The notes under the pieces were generated by a model. It worked only from the letters and a program-made list of their open reading frames with translations, was not told the DNA's origin and ran no database searches. Both the position numbers and the translations under genes were made by a program. A DNA stretch of 64,000 nt from Mesorhizobium kowhaii (GTDB lineage: Bacteria; Pseudomonadota; Alphaproteobacteria; Rhizobiales; Rhizobiaceae). The stretch spans positions 372,001 through 436,000 of the forward strand of contig NZ_MZXV01000032.1 in assembly GCF_003253745.1 (NCBI RefSeq), read 5' to 3'. This document shows positions 8,766 through 17,293 of this stretch, piece after piece; the stretch's first letter is position 1; each line of letters opens with the position of its first letter.

Positions 8766-9716
8766 TCACCTCCCCACCCCCACGGCAAACTGCGCCGCTA
8801 CTCTTCGCAACCGCACGGCGATCGGCATGCCCATATGCCTAACCGCCGCCGGGTCGCTGAGCGCTGTCCGGATCGCCTTGAGCGGGGACCGCGCCTTGAT
8901 GTGCTGAACCATCGACAGGAACGATGCGGCCTTGCGCAGGCTGCGGCTGCGCCGGGCGAACGCGATTTGCGCGGCCTCGTCCATCGAATGGGTTTGAGCG
9001 AACACGGCATCTGCCTTGCGCATCGCTTCGACATGGTGAAGCTCGAGCACGCGGGAGATGGAGCCGCTGCGGATATGATAGGCATAGCCGATCGTCGGCT
9101 CGACCACGCATTTGCCGCCCTTGGCCAAAGCGTTGGCGAGCAGGATGTAATCTTCGCCAATGCTCAGTTTTTCATCATAGCGAAGACCGTTTTCATCCAG
9201 GAACCGGCGCTGGAAGATCGGCTTGAGGTAGCCGAGATTGAACTTCGATTCGAAAACGACGTTGCCGGCGATGTAGCTGGCCAGCGAGATTTCGCTCAAG
9301 TCCTCCAGGTAGCGCGTCGGAAACATCGCGTCCTCGACGACACCGTCCTCGCGAATGACCTGCAAATTGTCGACGGCGATCTCGGCGCCTGCCTTCTCGG
9401 CGCGGGCGATCATGGCGGCGATGCGGTCTGGAAAAACGGCGTCGTCGGAATCGAGAACCGCGATCCATCTGCCGCGGGCGACATCGAGCCCGGCATTCCT
9501 GGCGCCGCCGGGACCGCGATTGCTGGCCAGCGCGACGACGCGAACGATGTCTTGCGGATAGGCCCGCGCCACGTCGAGCGTCGCGTCGCGCGACTTGTCG
9601 TCGACGACGATGATTTCGACACTGACGTTTTTCTGCGCGATGGCGCTTGCGATCGCCCGGTCGAGGGTCGCCTCGGCGTTGTAGGCGGCGATGACAAAGC
9701 TGACGTCAGGCTGCAC
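8766..9716 (-). CDS. exoO: Glycosyltransferase family 2 (ExoO-like)
   Basis: The 316-residue GT-A fold enzyme starts VQPDVSFVIAAYNAEATLDRAI. It has the nucleotide-sugar binding segment EIIVVDDKSRDAT and the metal-binding ...IAVLDSDDAVFPDR motif. It would transfer a sugar from a UDP-sugar to the lipid-linked exopolysaccharide unit at the inner membrane. The name exoO rests on synteny: it sits between exoN and exoM, as in Sinorhizobium. The GTG start at 9716 is supported by a strong GGAAGGGGG ribosome-binding site and overlaps the end of exoM by 11 bases; the frame further upstream only overlaps exoM and is not GT-like. Confidence 0.78.
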   Translation of the reverse strand: MQPDVSFVIAAYNAEATLDRAIASAIAQKNVSVEIIVVDDKSRDATLDVARAYPQDIVRVVALASNRGPGGARNAGLDVARGRWIAVLDSDDAVFPDRIAAMIARAEKAGAEIAVDNLQVIREDGVVEDAMFPTRYLEDLSEISLASYIAGNVVFESKFNLGYLKPIFQRRFLDENGLRYDEKLSIGEDYILLANALAKGGKCVVEPTIGYAYHIRSGSISRVLELHHVEAMRKADAVFAQTHSMDEAAQIAFARRSRSLRKAASFLSMVQHIKARSPLKAIRTALSDPAAVRHMGMPIAVRLRRVAAQFAVGVGR

Positions 9717-10656
9717 GCTTGCCCCCTTCCTGTGGCGAAGGCTGGCCGTAGAGCCGGATTTCGCGGATGCCGACGAGGCCGCTGACGACGCCGACATGCA
9801 TAATGCCGCGCAGCACGCTGCGGTTCCTTCGAACCGGACTGATGACGACCGGAAGTGCCGAGGCGAAGCAATAGATGGCCTTTGCCGACGCCAGGCCGAC
9901 CTGCTTGACGAAGCCGATGCCGCGCGCGTTGCGTCCCAGAAGATGCCCGTGCGTCTGTCCGACGCGGAAGCGGCGGCGGCCGAGCCAGTCGAACGCCGCC
10001 CTTGAGCGCGGCACCGCCTCATCCACCCAGGCCTCGGGCGAAAAGGCGATGCGGCCGCCCGCTTTGTGCATCTGGTCGAAGAACTCGGTGTCCTCGCCGC
10101 CGGTCTGGCCGCGCGCCAGGCTGAAGCGGCGCCCACGCAGGCTGTCCGATCCCATCCGGAGCAGAACGTTGCAGGTGTAGCCGGTCTGGATCTCGCCGCG
10201 CACCCAGACGGGCAAGGTCGAGTGAAAATCGCCGCGCCGCATCCAGTCCGGCGCATCCGGGCGATAGCGCGCCCGGACCGGGCCGAGCACGGCGGCCGCG
10301 CCGCTCGATTGCGCCATCGCGACGAGCTCGGCGAGCCAGCGCGGCGTGGCCGTCTCGTCATCGTCGATGAAGGCGACGAAATCTGCTGTGCTGGCGTCGA
10401 GGCAAGCGTTGCGGGCGATCGAAATGTTGCGCGCCGGGCAATGCTGATAGCGGACCGGCACCGTCAACTCCTGCGACAGCGCGGTCACCAGGTCCCGGGC
10501 GGTCGGCGTGTCGTCATTGTCGGCGACGATGATGCTGATATCGAACCCAGCCGGCATCTCCATGGCGTCGAGCGAGCGCAGCGTGTCGGCCAGTTCCGGC
10601 CGCCGGAATGTGCAGACGCCGATGTCGATGCTGAAGTTCTTGGCCTGCATCGCCAT
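9706..10656 (-). CDS. exoM: Glycosyltransferase family 2 (ExoM-like)
   Basis: The 316-residue protein contains FSIDIGVCTFRRPELADTLRSLDAM, very like succinoglycan ExoM. Further motifs are ISIIVADNDDTPTARD, ARNISIARNACLDAS and the acidic VAFIDDDETATPRW. It is expected to add glucose to the growing repeat unit. A hydrophobic C-terminal part (LASAKAIYCFASALPVVIS) may associate with the membrane. The start ATG at 10656 overlaps the exoA stop (TGATG), indicating translational coupling; the longer upstream reading lies inside exoA. Downstream it overlaps exoO. Confidence 0.85.
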   Translation of the reverse strand: MAMQAKNFSIDIGVCTFRRPELADTLRSLDAMEMPAGFDISIIVADNDDTPTARDLVTALSQELTVPVRYQHCPARNISIARNACLDASTADFVAFIDDDETATPRWLAELVAMAQSSGAAAVLGPVRARYRPDAPDWMRRGDFHSTLPVWVRGEIQTGYTCNVLLRMGSDSLRGRRFSLARGQTGGEDTEFFDQMHKAGGRIAFSPEAWVDEAVPRSRAAFDWLGRRRFRVGQTHGHLLGRNARGIGFVKQVGLASAKAIYCFASALPVVISPVRRNRSVLRGIMHVGVVSGLVGIREIRLYGQPSPQEGGKRAA

Positions 10657-11651
10657 CACGCCACCCTGCGCCGCGACCCGAGGCCGAGAAGCTGCAGCCA
10701 GAAGCCGACCGACCAGCCAAGATGCATGACCATCGCCGAGACGCCGGCAAGCGCGATATCGGCATTGCGTTGGCGGATGGCCGTCCACAGGCCGTAGCCC
10801 AGGCACACCGAGGCCCACAGCAGCAGCGGCACCGCCGCCAGCCAGAGCACGAAAGAGAAGGCCGCCAGCAGCACGACCGGAAACACCAGGAGCGGCACCA
10901 TCTGCCGGACCTTCGGGACGACGCGGTGCTTCAGCACATTCTTGGCGCGGCCGCGACCATAGCCGAGATACTGGAAATAGAGGCCGCGGAGCGAGGCGCG
11001 CGGGTAATAGATCATCTGCGTCTTGCCGCTCATCCAGATCTTGTAGCCGGCCTGTCTCAGCCTGTAGTCGAGCTCGGCATCCTCGTTGTGGCTGAACGTC
11101 TCGTCATAGCCGCCGACAGCCCCGAACGCCGATATCCGGATCAGCGCGTGATGACCGTGGTCGACCCACTCTCCGGCGGAGAGGTGTCGGTGCTTGGAGC
11201 CGCCGGTGCCGAGCTTGGAATTCTGTGCCGCCGCGACGGCCTTCTGCACGGTGCCGTTGCCGCTGGTCAGCATCGAAACGACAACCGAATCCGCTCCGGT
11301 GGCCAATGCCTCCTCGACCAGCCGGTCACAATAGTCGTCGGGATAGCCGCCATGCGCGTCAATGCGAATGAGATAGTCGGCACCTTCGCCGAAGGTGCCG
11401 ACGGCGAGGTTGATCGCCGCACTTTGGATGCGCCTTTTGTTGTGAAGCAGGATAACGCGCGGATCCCTGCTTGCGATGTCCTCGACGATGGCCAGCGTGC
11501 CGTCGGTGCTGCCGCCATCGGCGACGATGATCCTGGCGCCAAGCCTCGCGGCCGCGGGGCGCAATTGATCGAGCAGCACACCGATATGGGCGGCTTCGTT
11601 CAGGCACGGAATAACGATAAGGCTGGATGAGGGTTTTTCAGTCTGCGTCAT
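10656..11651 (-). CDS. exoA: Glycosyltransferase family 2 (ExoA-like)
   Basis: The 331-residue protein has an N-terminal GT2 domain (SLIVIPCLNEAAHIGVLLDQL, RIIVADGGSTDGTLAIVE, YLIRIDAHGGYPDDYCDRLV) and the acceptor-side EDAELDYRLRQAGYKIWM motif. C-terminal hydrophobic segments (residues about 245-320) anchor it in the inner membrane. This architecture and its order next to exoM and exoL match succinoglycan ExoA, a beta-1,3-glucosyltransferase. I chose ATG 11651; an alternative ATG at 11675 adds 8 residues and almost abuts the exoL stop. Confidence 0.85.
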   Translation of the reverse strand: MTQTEKPSSSLIVIPCLNEAAHIGVLLDQLRPAAARLGARIIVADGGSTDGTLAIVEDIASRDPRVILLHNKRRIQSAAINLAVGTFGEGADYLIRIDAHGGYPDDYCDRLVEEALATGADSVVVSMLTSGNGTVQKAVAAAQNSKLGTGGSKHRHLSAGEWVDHGHHALIRISAFGAVGGYDETFSHNEDAELDYRLRQAGYKIWMSGKTQMIYYPRASLRGLYFQYLGYGRGRAKNVLKHRVVPKVRQMVPLLVFPVVLLAAFSFVLWLAAVPLLLWASVCLGYGLWTAIRQRNADIALAGVSAMVMHLGWSVGFWLQLLGLGSRRRVA

Positions 11652-11676
11652 CGGCTTCAGTCTATCTCCAGCCATC

Positions 11677-12867
11677 CTATGCCAATGCCTCAGCTGCAAA
11701 CGAACCCGATACGGCGGTCAGGCTGCGCAGCCGCTCGACAAGCGCCCGGCAATCGCTGCGATCGTAGCTCCAGGTTCTCGGGTTGCGGCCAAGAACACGC
11801 GCCTTCAAACTGGCGAAGCGATGCTCATCCATCTTGCCAAGCGTCGCTTCGAGCGCCTTGGGCGAAGCCTCTGGCAAGAGAATGCCGATATCCTGCTTGC
11901 TGAGGAACCGCCCGGTTTCGGTGTTGCCCATCGAGATCGGCACCGCGCCGAAGCGGCAACCTTCGTAGAGGCGGTTGGGCAGGAGCCATTCGGAGTTCTG
12001 TCCCGCTTCGAAGAAATCGATCGCCCAGGAAAAATGGACTTCGCCGTAGATCGACGCCATGTCCTCCGGATTGCGATAGGGCCCGCCAAACGAGAGCCAT
12101 GGCTCGGATTCGACGAAAGCATGGAAATCCGGGAATTCGGACAGGGCCGGACGGCCGCGCAGCACGATCTCGAAGCGTCCCTCCATCCGGCGGGAGAAAT
12201 CGGCCAGCAGTTCGAGCGAGCGGCGGCAGCGCAGCGCGCCGAACCAGCCGATTCGCCATGGCGGTCCGACGGGACTCTCAACCGCCTCAGAACCACCGGG
12301 CGCCTCAGGACTGCCGGGCAAAATCGCGGCTGCCTCGAAATACTTGTTCTCGACCAGCTCGATCGGCGCCGCGACCTGGCCGAACGGCTTGAAATAATTG
12401 GCGATGAAGGCAGGCGAGCTGGTCACCAGCAGCTTCACGTCCCTGGCCAGAAAGCGTTCGGTGGCGCGCAGCGCCTTGCCCATGACATCGTTGCGAAGCA
12501 CAAGGCGATGGATGTCGAGGCACTCGTACACGATCGGAACCGATGCACCGAAGGCTGACCTGGCGCGACGGGCAAGCGCCAGCATTTCCAGGTTGCGCGC
12601 GATGATCAGATCGGGCCTGGGCATATCGCCAAGCTTCGAGCCGATCGAAACCGCCGCCTTGGCGATCGCCGCGAGCCGCTGGCCGAATCGCCCGTCACGC
12701 GTCGCGCCAAGATCGATCGGCCGCACTCCCTCGATATCCGCGATCGGATTTGTGATGCGACGGAAGCCGGCCAAGGTGACCTCGGCCCCACCTGCCCTGA
12801 GCATTATGATCCGCCGGCGCACGGCCGGGTCGGAAACGTCGTGCACAAGGTACAAGACATGCAGCAT
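11677..12867 (-). CDS. exoL: Glycosyltransferase (ExoL-like)
   Basis: The 396-residue protein starts MLHVLYLVHDVSDPAVRRRIIMLRAGGAEVTLAGFRR, typical of ExoL-type glycosyltransferases of rhizobia (GT-B fold). It has IVYECLDIHRLVLRN in the N-terminal half, a KYFEAA hinge and a C-terminal donor-site region around WLLPNRLYEGCRFGAVPISM. It would add an early glucose in repeat-unit assembly. It is the first gene of the leftward exoL-A-M-O set, reading from a 186-base divergent promoter region shared with the flippase gene. Confidence 0.8.
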   Translation of the reverse strand: MLHVLYLVHDVSDPAVRRRIIMLRAGGAEVTLAGFRRITNPIADIEGVRPIDLGATRDGRFGQRLAAIAKAAVSIGSKLGDMPRPDLIIARNLEMLALARRARSAFGASVPIVYECLDIHRLVLRNDVMGKALRATERFLARDVKLLVTSSPAFIANYFKPFGQVAAPIELVENKYFEAAAILPGSPEAPGGSEAVESPVGPPWRIGWFGALRCRRSLELLADFSRRMEGRFEIVLRGRPALSEFPDFHAFVESEPWLSFGGPYRNPEDMASIYGEVHFSWAIDFFEAGQNSEWLLPNRLYEGCRFGAVPISMGNTETGRFLSKQDIGILLPEASPKALEATLGKMDEHRFASLKARVLGRNPRTWSYDRSDCRALVERLRSLTAVSGSFAAEALA

Positions 12868-12915
12868 GAAAACTCGACCGCTGTTGGCCCACCCAAGGAG
12901 AGCCTAGTACAGCTC

Positions 12916-12932
12916 TTGCTGCATCGCAACAT
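12916..12932. promoter_or_regulatory. TTGCTGCAYCGCAACAT element
   Basis: The 17-mer TTGCTGCATCGCAACAT lies in the exoL/flippase divergent intergenic region and matches 16 of 17 bases with 21769-21785, upstream of another gene of the cluster. It contains a TTGC...GCAA dyad. It is probably a regulator-binding site; the regulator is unknown. Confidence 0.4.
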
Positions 12933-12960
12933 TTTTGGCGCAACGATCCACGTTTTCTGT

Positions 12961-12969
12961 TGCACTGCA
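12961..12969. promoter_or_regulatory. TGCRNTGCA-type dyad in the exoL/exoT intergenic region
   Basis: TGCACTGCA, the reverse complement of the sites at 24263 and 35244, lies 93 bases before the flippase start and 94 bases before exoL. The 186-base region 12868-13053 is relatively AT-rich and must hold both divergent promoters. Confidence 0.35.
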
Positions 12970-13053
12970 AAATTATTGCCGTAGTTTGTCGTTGGCGGCG
13001 GTAGTGGATTTTCGGACAATTGGAAATCCGCGCAAAAATCAGGAATCCTGAAT

Positions 13054-14550
13054 TTGGAAGCCAATGCATTCGATCCGCCGGAAGGCTCTCTGCGCAAATC
13101 TGTCGGGCGCGGCGCGGTTGTCACGGCCATGGCGCAATCGGTGCGGGTCGCGACACAGATCATATCCGTCATCGTGCTGTCGCGGCTGTTGTCGCCGCAG
13201 GATTTCGGCGTCGTGGCGATGTGCGCGCCAGTGCTGGCCTTCATCGCGCTGTTCCAGGATTTCGGCCTGACCCAGGCGACAATCCAGAAAAGCGGCATCC
13301 GGCATGAGGAGGTGAACTACCTCTTCTGGATCAATGTGGCCGTCAGCGCGATTCTGGCCTGTGTGCTTGCGGGTGCCGCGCCGCTGGTCGCCGCTTTCTA
13401 CGGCGAGCCGCGCGTGGCCGGCCTGGTGGCCGCATTCGGGCTGCAGATCATGGCCTATGGGCTTGGCGCCCAGCATCTGGCTCTTTTGACGCGCCGCATG
13501 CAGTTCGGCCGGCTGGCCATCATCGACGTCGCCAGCGCTGTCGCCGGACTCGCCGTATCGATTGCCTGGACTTTCATCGACCGTTCCTATTGGGCGCTGT
13601 TTGCCGGCACGCTGACCGGTGCCGTGCTGCCGACGCTCTGCTATTGGGTAAGCTCGCGCTGGCGTCCCGGCCTGCCGCGCAAGGTCGCCGGAATCAGCGA
13701 ATTGATCAATTTCGGCGCCGGCATCACCGGCTTCAACTTCGCCAATTTCTTTGCCCGCAACCTCGACAATGTACTGATCGGCAAATACTGGGGCGAAGCC
13801 CAGCTCGGCCTTTATGACCGCGCCTACAAGCTGCTTTTGTTTCCGCTGAGCCAGATCACCAATCCATTGTCGAAGGTGATGGTTCCGGCGCTGTCCAGGC
13901 TGAAGGACGAGCCGGATCGCTACCGCAGCGCCTATCTGCGCGTCATGCCGCTGATCCTGCTGGTCGCGCTTCCCGGCGTCGCCTTTGCCACAGCGATGTC
14001 GGACGTGCTGATCCCCTTCGTGCTCGGCGAACAGTGGCGCGCGAGCGCCAGCATTTTCCTGGCGCTCGGCTTTGCCGGGCTGCTGCAGCCGCTCAACAAT
14101 CCGGCGGGATGGCTTTTCGTCAGCCAGGGCCGCTCCGGTGACTTCATGCGCTGGGGCATCATAACGGCCGTGACGTCGGTGGCGGCCTTCGCGCTCGGCC
14201 TGCCCTATGGCGCGCTGGGCGTGGCGATTGCCTATGCGATCAGCGAGTATCTGAGGACGCCATTCCTGTGGCTCTATGTCGGCAAGAGCGGTCCGCTGCA
14301 GGCGCACCATGTGCTGCGCGCGGCAACGCCGTTCGTGCTTGGCGCCCATCTGGCGCTGGCCGCCATCTGGTTCATCAAGCCGCTGCTGCCGCAGCAGCAT
14401 GTCATTGGCTTGGCCAGCGGCGCCGTTCTCGCTTACCTGATCACCATCGTCATCGCGTTGGCATTCGCATCCGGCCGCGAAGCCCTGCGCGAGGCCTTGA
14501 AGATGCTGCCGGCAAGGCTGCCCGCGGCAACACCACGCGAGGCGCAATAG
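13054..14550 (+). CDS. exoT: Polysaccharide flippase, MOP/Wzx superfamily (ExoT-like)
   Basis: The 498-residue polytopic membrane protein has about 12-14 hydrophobic helices. It contains the family's N-terminal VRVATQIISVIVLSRLLSPQDFGVVAM and IVAGISELINFGAGITGFNFANFFARNLDNVLIGKYWG-like block (the last from about residue 208). It would flip lipid-linked repeat units to the periplasm. The start is TTG 13054 with AGGA upstream; no earlier in-frame start gives a better N-terminus. It is divergent from exoL. In Sinorhizobium the protein of this type is ExoT, so the symbol is by family and context. Confidence 0.82.
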   Translation: MEANAFDPPEGSLRKSVGRGAVVTAMAQSVRVATQIISVIVLSRLLSPQDFGVVAMCAPVLAFIALFQDFGLTQATIQKSGIRHEEVNYLFWINVAVSAILACVLAGAAPLVAAFYGEPRVAGLVAAFGLQIMAYGLGAQHLALLTRRMQFGRLAIIDVASAVAGLAVSIAWTFIDRSYWALFAGTLTGAVLPTLCYWVSSRWRPGLPRKVAGISELINFGAGITGFNFANFFARNLDNVLIGKYWGEAQLGLYDRAYKLLLFPLSQITNPLSKVMVPALSRLKDEPDRYRSAYLRVMPLILLVALPGVAFATAMSDVLIPFVLGEQWRASASIFLALGFAGLLQPLNNPAGWLFVSQGRSGDFMRWGIITAVTSVAAFALGLPYGALGVAIAYAISEYLRTPFLWLYVGKSGPLQAHHVLRAATPFVLGAHLALAAIWFIKPLLPQQHVIGLASGAVLAYLITIVIALAFASGREALREALKMLPARLPAATPREAQ

Positions 14551-14603
14551 TTTGCGCGACCTCGACAGGTACGGACATTCACTCCAGGACCAGGTCTGAA
14601 CCC

Positions 14604-15626
14604 ATGCACTACCGATCGATTTCCGACATGAACGACGCCATCGTCAGGGGCCTGCACCGGCTGCCGCGCGACATCGACCTGGTCGTCGGCGTTCCCAGAA
14701 GTGGCGTCCTGGCGGCGACGCTGGTGAGCCTGGCGGCGAACATTCCGATGACCGATCTGGACAGCTTCCTGGCCGGCCGGATCTACACCTCGGGCATCAC
14801 CAAGCGCCGGGCGGCACTCGACCGCAAGGCCTCCGAAATGCGCAAGGTGCTGGTGATCGACGACAGTGTCGCCGGCGGCAACGCCATGCGCGATGCACGC
14901 TCCCGCATCGAGGCGGCCGGCATCGAGGCCGACTTCACCTTTGCGGCGGTGTTCGGCCTGGAGCCGGAGCATCAGGAAACCGACCTGGTCTTCGAGGTCG
15001 TGCCGCATCCGCGCATGTTCCAGTGGAACTTCATGCATCACAAATTCCTGGCGCAATGCTGCGTCGACATTGACGGCGTGCTGTGCCTGGATCCGACAGA
15101 AGCGGAAAACGACGATGGCCCGGCCTATGAGAAATTCCTCAGCGAGGCGCGGCCTCTCCATACAGCGACCCACAAGATCGGCTGGCTGGTCACCAGCCGG
15201 CTGGAGAAATATCGTGCGCTGACCGAGGCGTGGCTCGACAAGAACGAGATCAAATACGATCAGCTGATCATGCTCGATCTGCCGAGCAAGGCGGAACGGC
15301 AGAGGCTAGGCGCGCATGGCAGTTTCAAGGCCGATTTCTACCGCAAATCCGATGCCATCCTGTTCATCGAAAGCGAGCACGAGCAGGCGCTGAGGATCAC
15401 AGAACTGTCCGGCAAACCGGTGCTCTGCGTCGAAACGCATATGGTCAGCTTTCCCGACGCGCTGTCGCTGCCGGCACTTGGCCAGGCAGCCCGCAACCTG
15501 CCGGCGAGGCTGCGGCAGATCAACTCGCAAGAGGGCCGCAAGAGCGCCGCCAAGACCGTTGCCCGCGCCCTGCTCGGCGCGCGCGGCTACGAGACACTGA
15601 AGAGCCGGGTCAAACGCCTGGCTTGA
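14604..15626 (+). CDS. Phosphoribosyltransferase-HAD fusion protein
   Basis: This 340-residue cytoplasmic protein joins two domains. Residues about 1-130 form a type I phosphoribosyltransferase: IDLVVGVPRSGVLAATLVS and the PRPP-binding motif KVLVIDDSVAGGNAM (residues 81-95). Residues from about 150 on look like a HAD-type hydrolase beginning with QCCVDIDGVLCLDP, including the nucleophile pattern DxDGV, and later FYRKSDAILFIES. It starts 53 bases after the flippase and is probably co-transcribed. Such fusions occur in polysaccharide gene clusters but I know no proven function; involvement in a phosphorylated or nucleotide-linked sugar precursor is only a guess. Confidence 0.7.
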   Translation: MHYRSISDMNDAIVRGLHRLPRDIDLVVGVPRSGVLAATLVSLAANIPMTDLDSFLAGRIYTSGITKRRAALDRKASEMRKVLVIDDSVAGGNAMRDARSRIEAAGIEADFTFAAVFGLEPEHQETDLVFEVVPHPRMFQWNFMHHKFLAQCCVDIDGVLCLDPTEAENDDGPAYEKFLSEARPLHTATHKIGWLVTSRLEKYRALTEAWLDKNEIKYDQLIMLDLPSKAERQRLGAHGSFKADFYRKSDAILFIESEHEQALRITELSGKPVLCVETHMVSFPDALSLPALGQAARNLPARLRQINSQEGRKSAAKTVARALLGARGYETLKSRVKRLA

Positions 15627-15633
15627 TCCGCAC

Positions 15634-15693
15634 GCTACGCGGCTTGACGCGAGTTGCTACGCGGCTGGCGCCGCGAGCCGGGCTACGCGGCTT
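15634..15693. repeat. Three copies of a 12-mer between convergent genes
   Basis: GCTACGCGGCTT occurs at 15634-15645 and 15682-15693, with a one-base variant at 15656-15667. The array lies between convergent genes and the last copy overlaps the 3' end of the GT4 gene. It may be a small decayed repeat or part of a terminator. Confidence 0.5.
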
Positions 15694-16762
15694 GCCGTGC
15701 GCGCTGCTGTATCGCCCTGTCCACTATCGAGAAGAAGGTGATGAACTGGCGATCGGGTTCCAGTTCGGGCCGCCCGGCGAAGCTGCGCGCGAGGCCCGAG
15801 AGCCGGTCATATTCCTGGTTGTCGTTCCACAGCCGCCTGACGGCCGCGACCCAGTCGGCGAGCGGAGCATCGTAGTCGAGCACCACGCCGCCTGAGCCGA
15901 TCGCCTCGGGCAGACCACCACGCCGCGAGCCGACAACCGGGATTCCGCTGCAATGGGCCTCCGACGCGACGCGGCCCCAGGCCTCCTCCCACTTGCTGGG
16001 AGCAAGCAGGATCTTGGTGCGGCCATAGACCGTCTTCATGTCGCTGGTGCGGTTCTCCAGCACGACATTGCCCAAAGGCGCGATCGTCTGTTCGATGCGC
16101 GCCCGATGATCGTCCTCCAGCTTCCAGCTCTCGACGAACAGGAACGGGATTTCGGGACAGGCGCCGGCAATGCGCACCGCTAGTTCAAAACCCTTTTCCT
16201 CATAGGGATTGATCAGCGTGACAAACTGGCCCGTCGTCGGCGTGCTGTAGTGCGCCGGATTGATGGTCGGCGGGATCACCGTCGCCTCGATGCCGAATTC
16301 TCGTCTGTAGGTGCGCGCGGTGAATTCCGAATTGGCGATGTAAAGCGCTGAATGCAGCTCGCGCGGGTCGCCGCCCAGTTCATGGAATTCGACATTGCGG
16401 AGATAGACGACCAAAGGCACGCCTTCCGCCTGCAGCGCCTTTCCGATCGGAACCGATTTGTGACACTGGACGACGGCCACATCCGGCTTCAACCTGTCGA
16501 CGGCAAAGGTCGCCGCTTCCCAGGGAAACCAGGCCCGCACCACCGGATAGCCGGGATAGCTGTCAATGACCGCCGGCTGCCGCAACAGCTTCATCTTGGC
16601 GCGCGCCTTGAGGCCGAAGACACCATCGCCGAACAGGGCAGCGAGCACCGCGGCTTCATGGCCATGTTCGATCAGCTGTTCGGCCAGATGGTGCGTGCTC
16701 GACTGAACGCCGCCGCTGAACTCCGGTGGATAGCCGCTGCCACCTGCAAAAAGGACTTTCAT
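15683..16762 (-). CDS. Glycosyltransferase family 4
   Basis: The 359-residue GT-B enzyme begins MKVLFAGGSGYPPEFSGGVQSSTHHLAEQLIEHGHEA, the acceptor-side Rossmann fold with a Gly-rich loop. The C-terminal domain has LLAPSKWEEAWGRVASEAHCSGIPVVGSRRGGLPEAIGSGG (in part), the EX7E-type donor site of GT4. It would transfer a hexose from an NDP-sugar to a lipid-linked glycan. It is convergent with the phosphoribosyltransferase fusion and has no clear counterpart in the Sinorhizobium exo cluster, so it may make this polymer different from succinoglycan. ATG 16762 is chosen; the upstream extension is not family-like. Confidence 0.8.
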   Translation of the reverse strand: MKVLFAGGSGYPPEFSGGVQSSTHHLAEQLIEHGHEAAVLAALFGDGVFGLKARAKMKLLRQPAVIDSYPGYPVVRAWFPWEAATFAVDRLKPDVAVVQCHKSVPIGKALQAEGVPLVVYLRNVEFHELGGDPRELHSALYIANSEFTARTYRREFGIEATVIPPTINPAHYSTPTTGQFVTLINPYEEKGFELAVRIAGACPEIPFLFVESWKLEDDHRARIEQTIAPLGNVVLENRTSDMKTVYGRTKILLAPSKWEEAWGRVASEAHCSGIPVVGSRRGGLPEAIGSGGVVLDYDAPLADWVAAVRRLWNDNQEYDRLSGLARSFAGRPELEPDRQFITFFSIVDRAIQQRARQAA

Positions 16763-16829
16763 GGGATCGGGCTCCTTGTCGCATCTCGTATTTCTTTCCG
16801 AGGCAACCGGCGGCGCCTCGCTTTCGGCG

Positions 16830-17279
16830 TCAGGCAAGCTTCGGCGGCTCCAGATTCGCGAACGGATTGGTACAGGATTGCCAGCCGGTAAACCGGATCG
16901 GGTCATTGAGCGAACTGCGCCATGCGTAGTCCGTCAGCATATGGAATTCGGCGATGACCCAGCGGTCGAAATGGATCAGATCTTCCCGTTTCTCCTGGGG
17001 CAGCAGGCGGCGGACGGCGCCCAATTTGAGCTCCTCGACCAGCGTGACGGCGTCGCTGAGCTTGCCACTGGGAAATACCCACGGGTTCCTGTTGCGGAAC
17101 TCCAGCACGAACTGCTGCAGATGCTCGATGCGCATGTTCAGCCTGCCGAGGTATTTTTCGAGTGTGACGCGCACCAGGTCCTCATCGGAAAACGAACTGA
17201 CGGCGGCAAAGGCGACGCCCGTCGACACCACCCCACCGGCGACGATGGCCAAGGCCGAGCGCCTGGAAATTTCGATCAT
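16830..17279 (-). CDS. Small Tat-signal protein, putative partner of the GMC oxidoreductase
   Basis: The 149-residue product begins MIEISRRSALAIVAGGVVSTGVAFA, with an SRR motif and hydrophobic run typical of a twin-arginine signal. The rest is Trp/Tyr-rich with no motif I can name. It starts 14 bases after the GMC oxidoreductase stop with an AGGAGG ribosome-binding site 7 bases before ATG 17279. GMC dehydrogenases of the gluconate, sorbitol and glucose type use a small Tat-exported subunit of this kind that carries the large subunit to the periplasm. I infer the same role here; sequence evidence alone is modest. Confidence 0.6.
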   Translation of the reverse strand: MIEISRRSALAIVAGGVVSTGVAFAAVSSFSDEDLVRVTLEKYLGRLNMRIEHLQQFVLEFRNRNPWVFPSGKLSDAVTLVEELKLGAVRRLLPQEKREDLIHFDRWVIAEFHMLTDYAWRSSLNDPIRFTGWQSCTNPFANLEPPKLA

Positions 17280-17293
17280 CCGATGCCCTCCTC

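Noticed and set aside
13039..14547. 502-codon open frame on the minus strand, opposite the flippase gene
   Set aside because: Its product is Gln/His/Arg-rich with no membrane or enzyme motif, as expected for the antisense of a GC-rich gene; the plus strand encodes a clear flippase.
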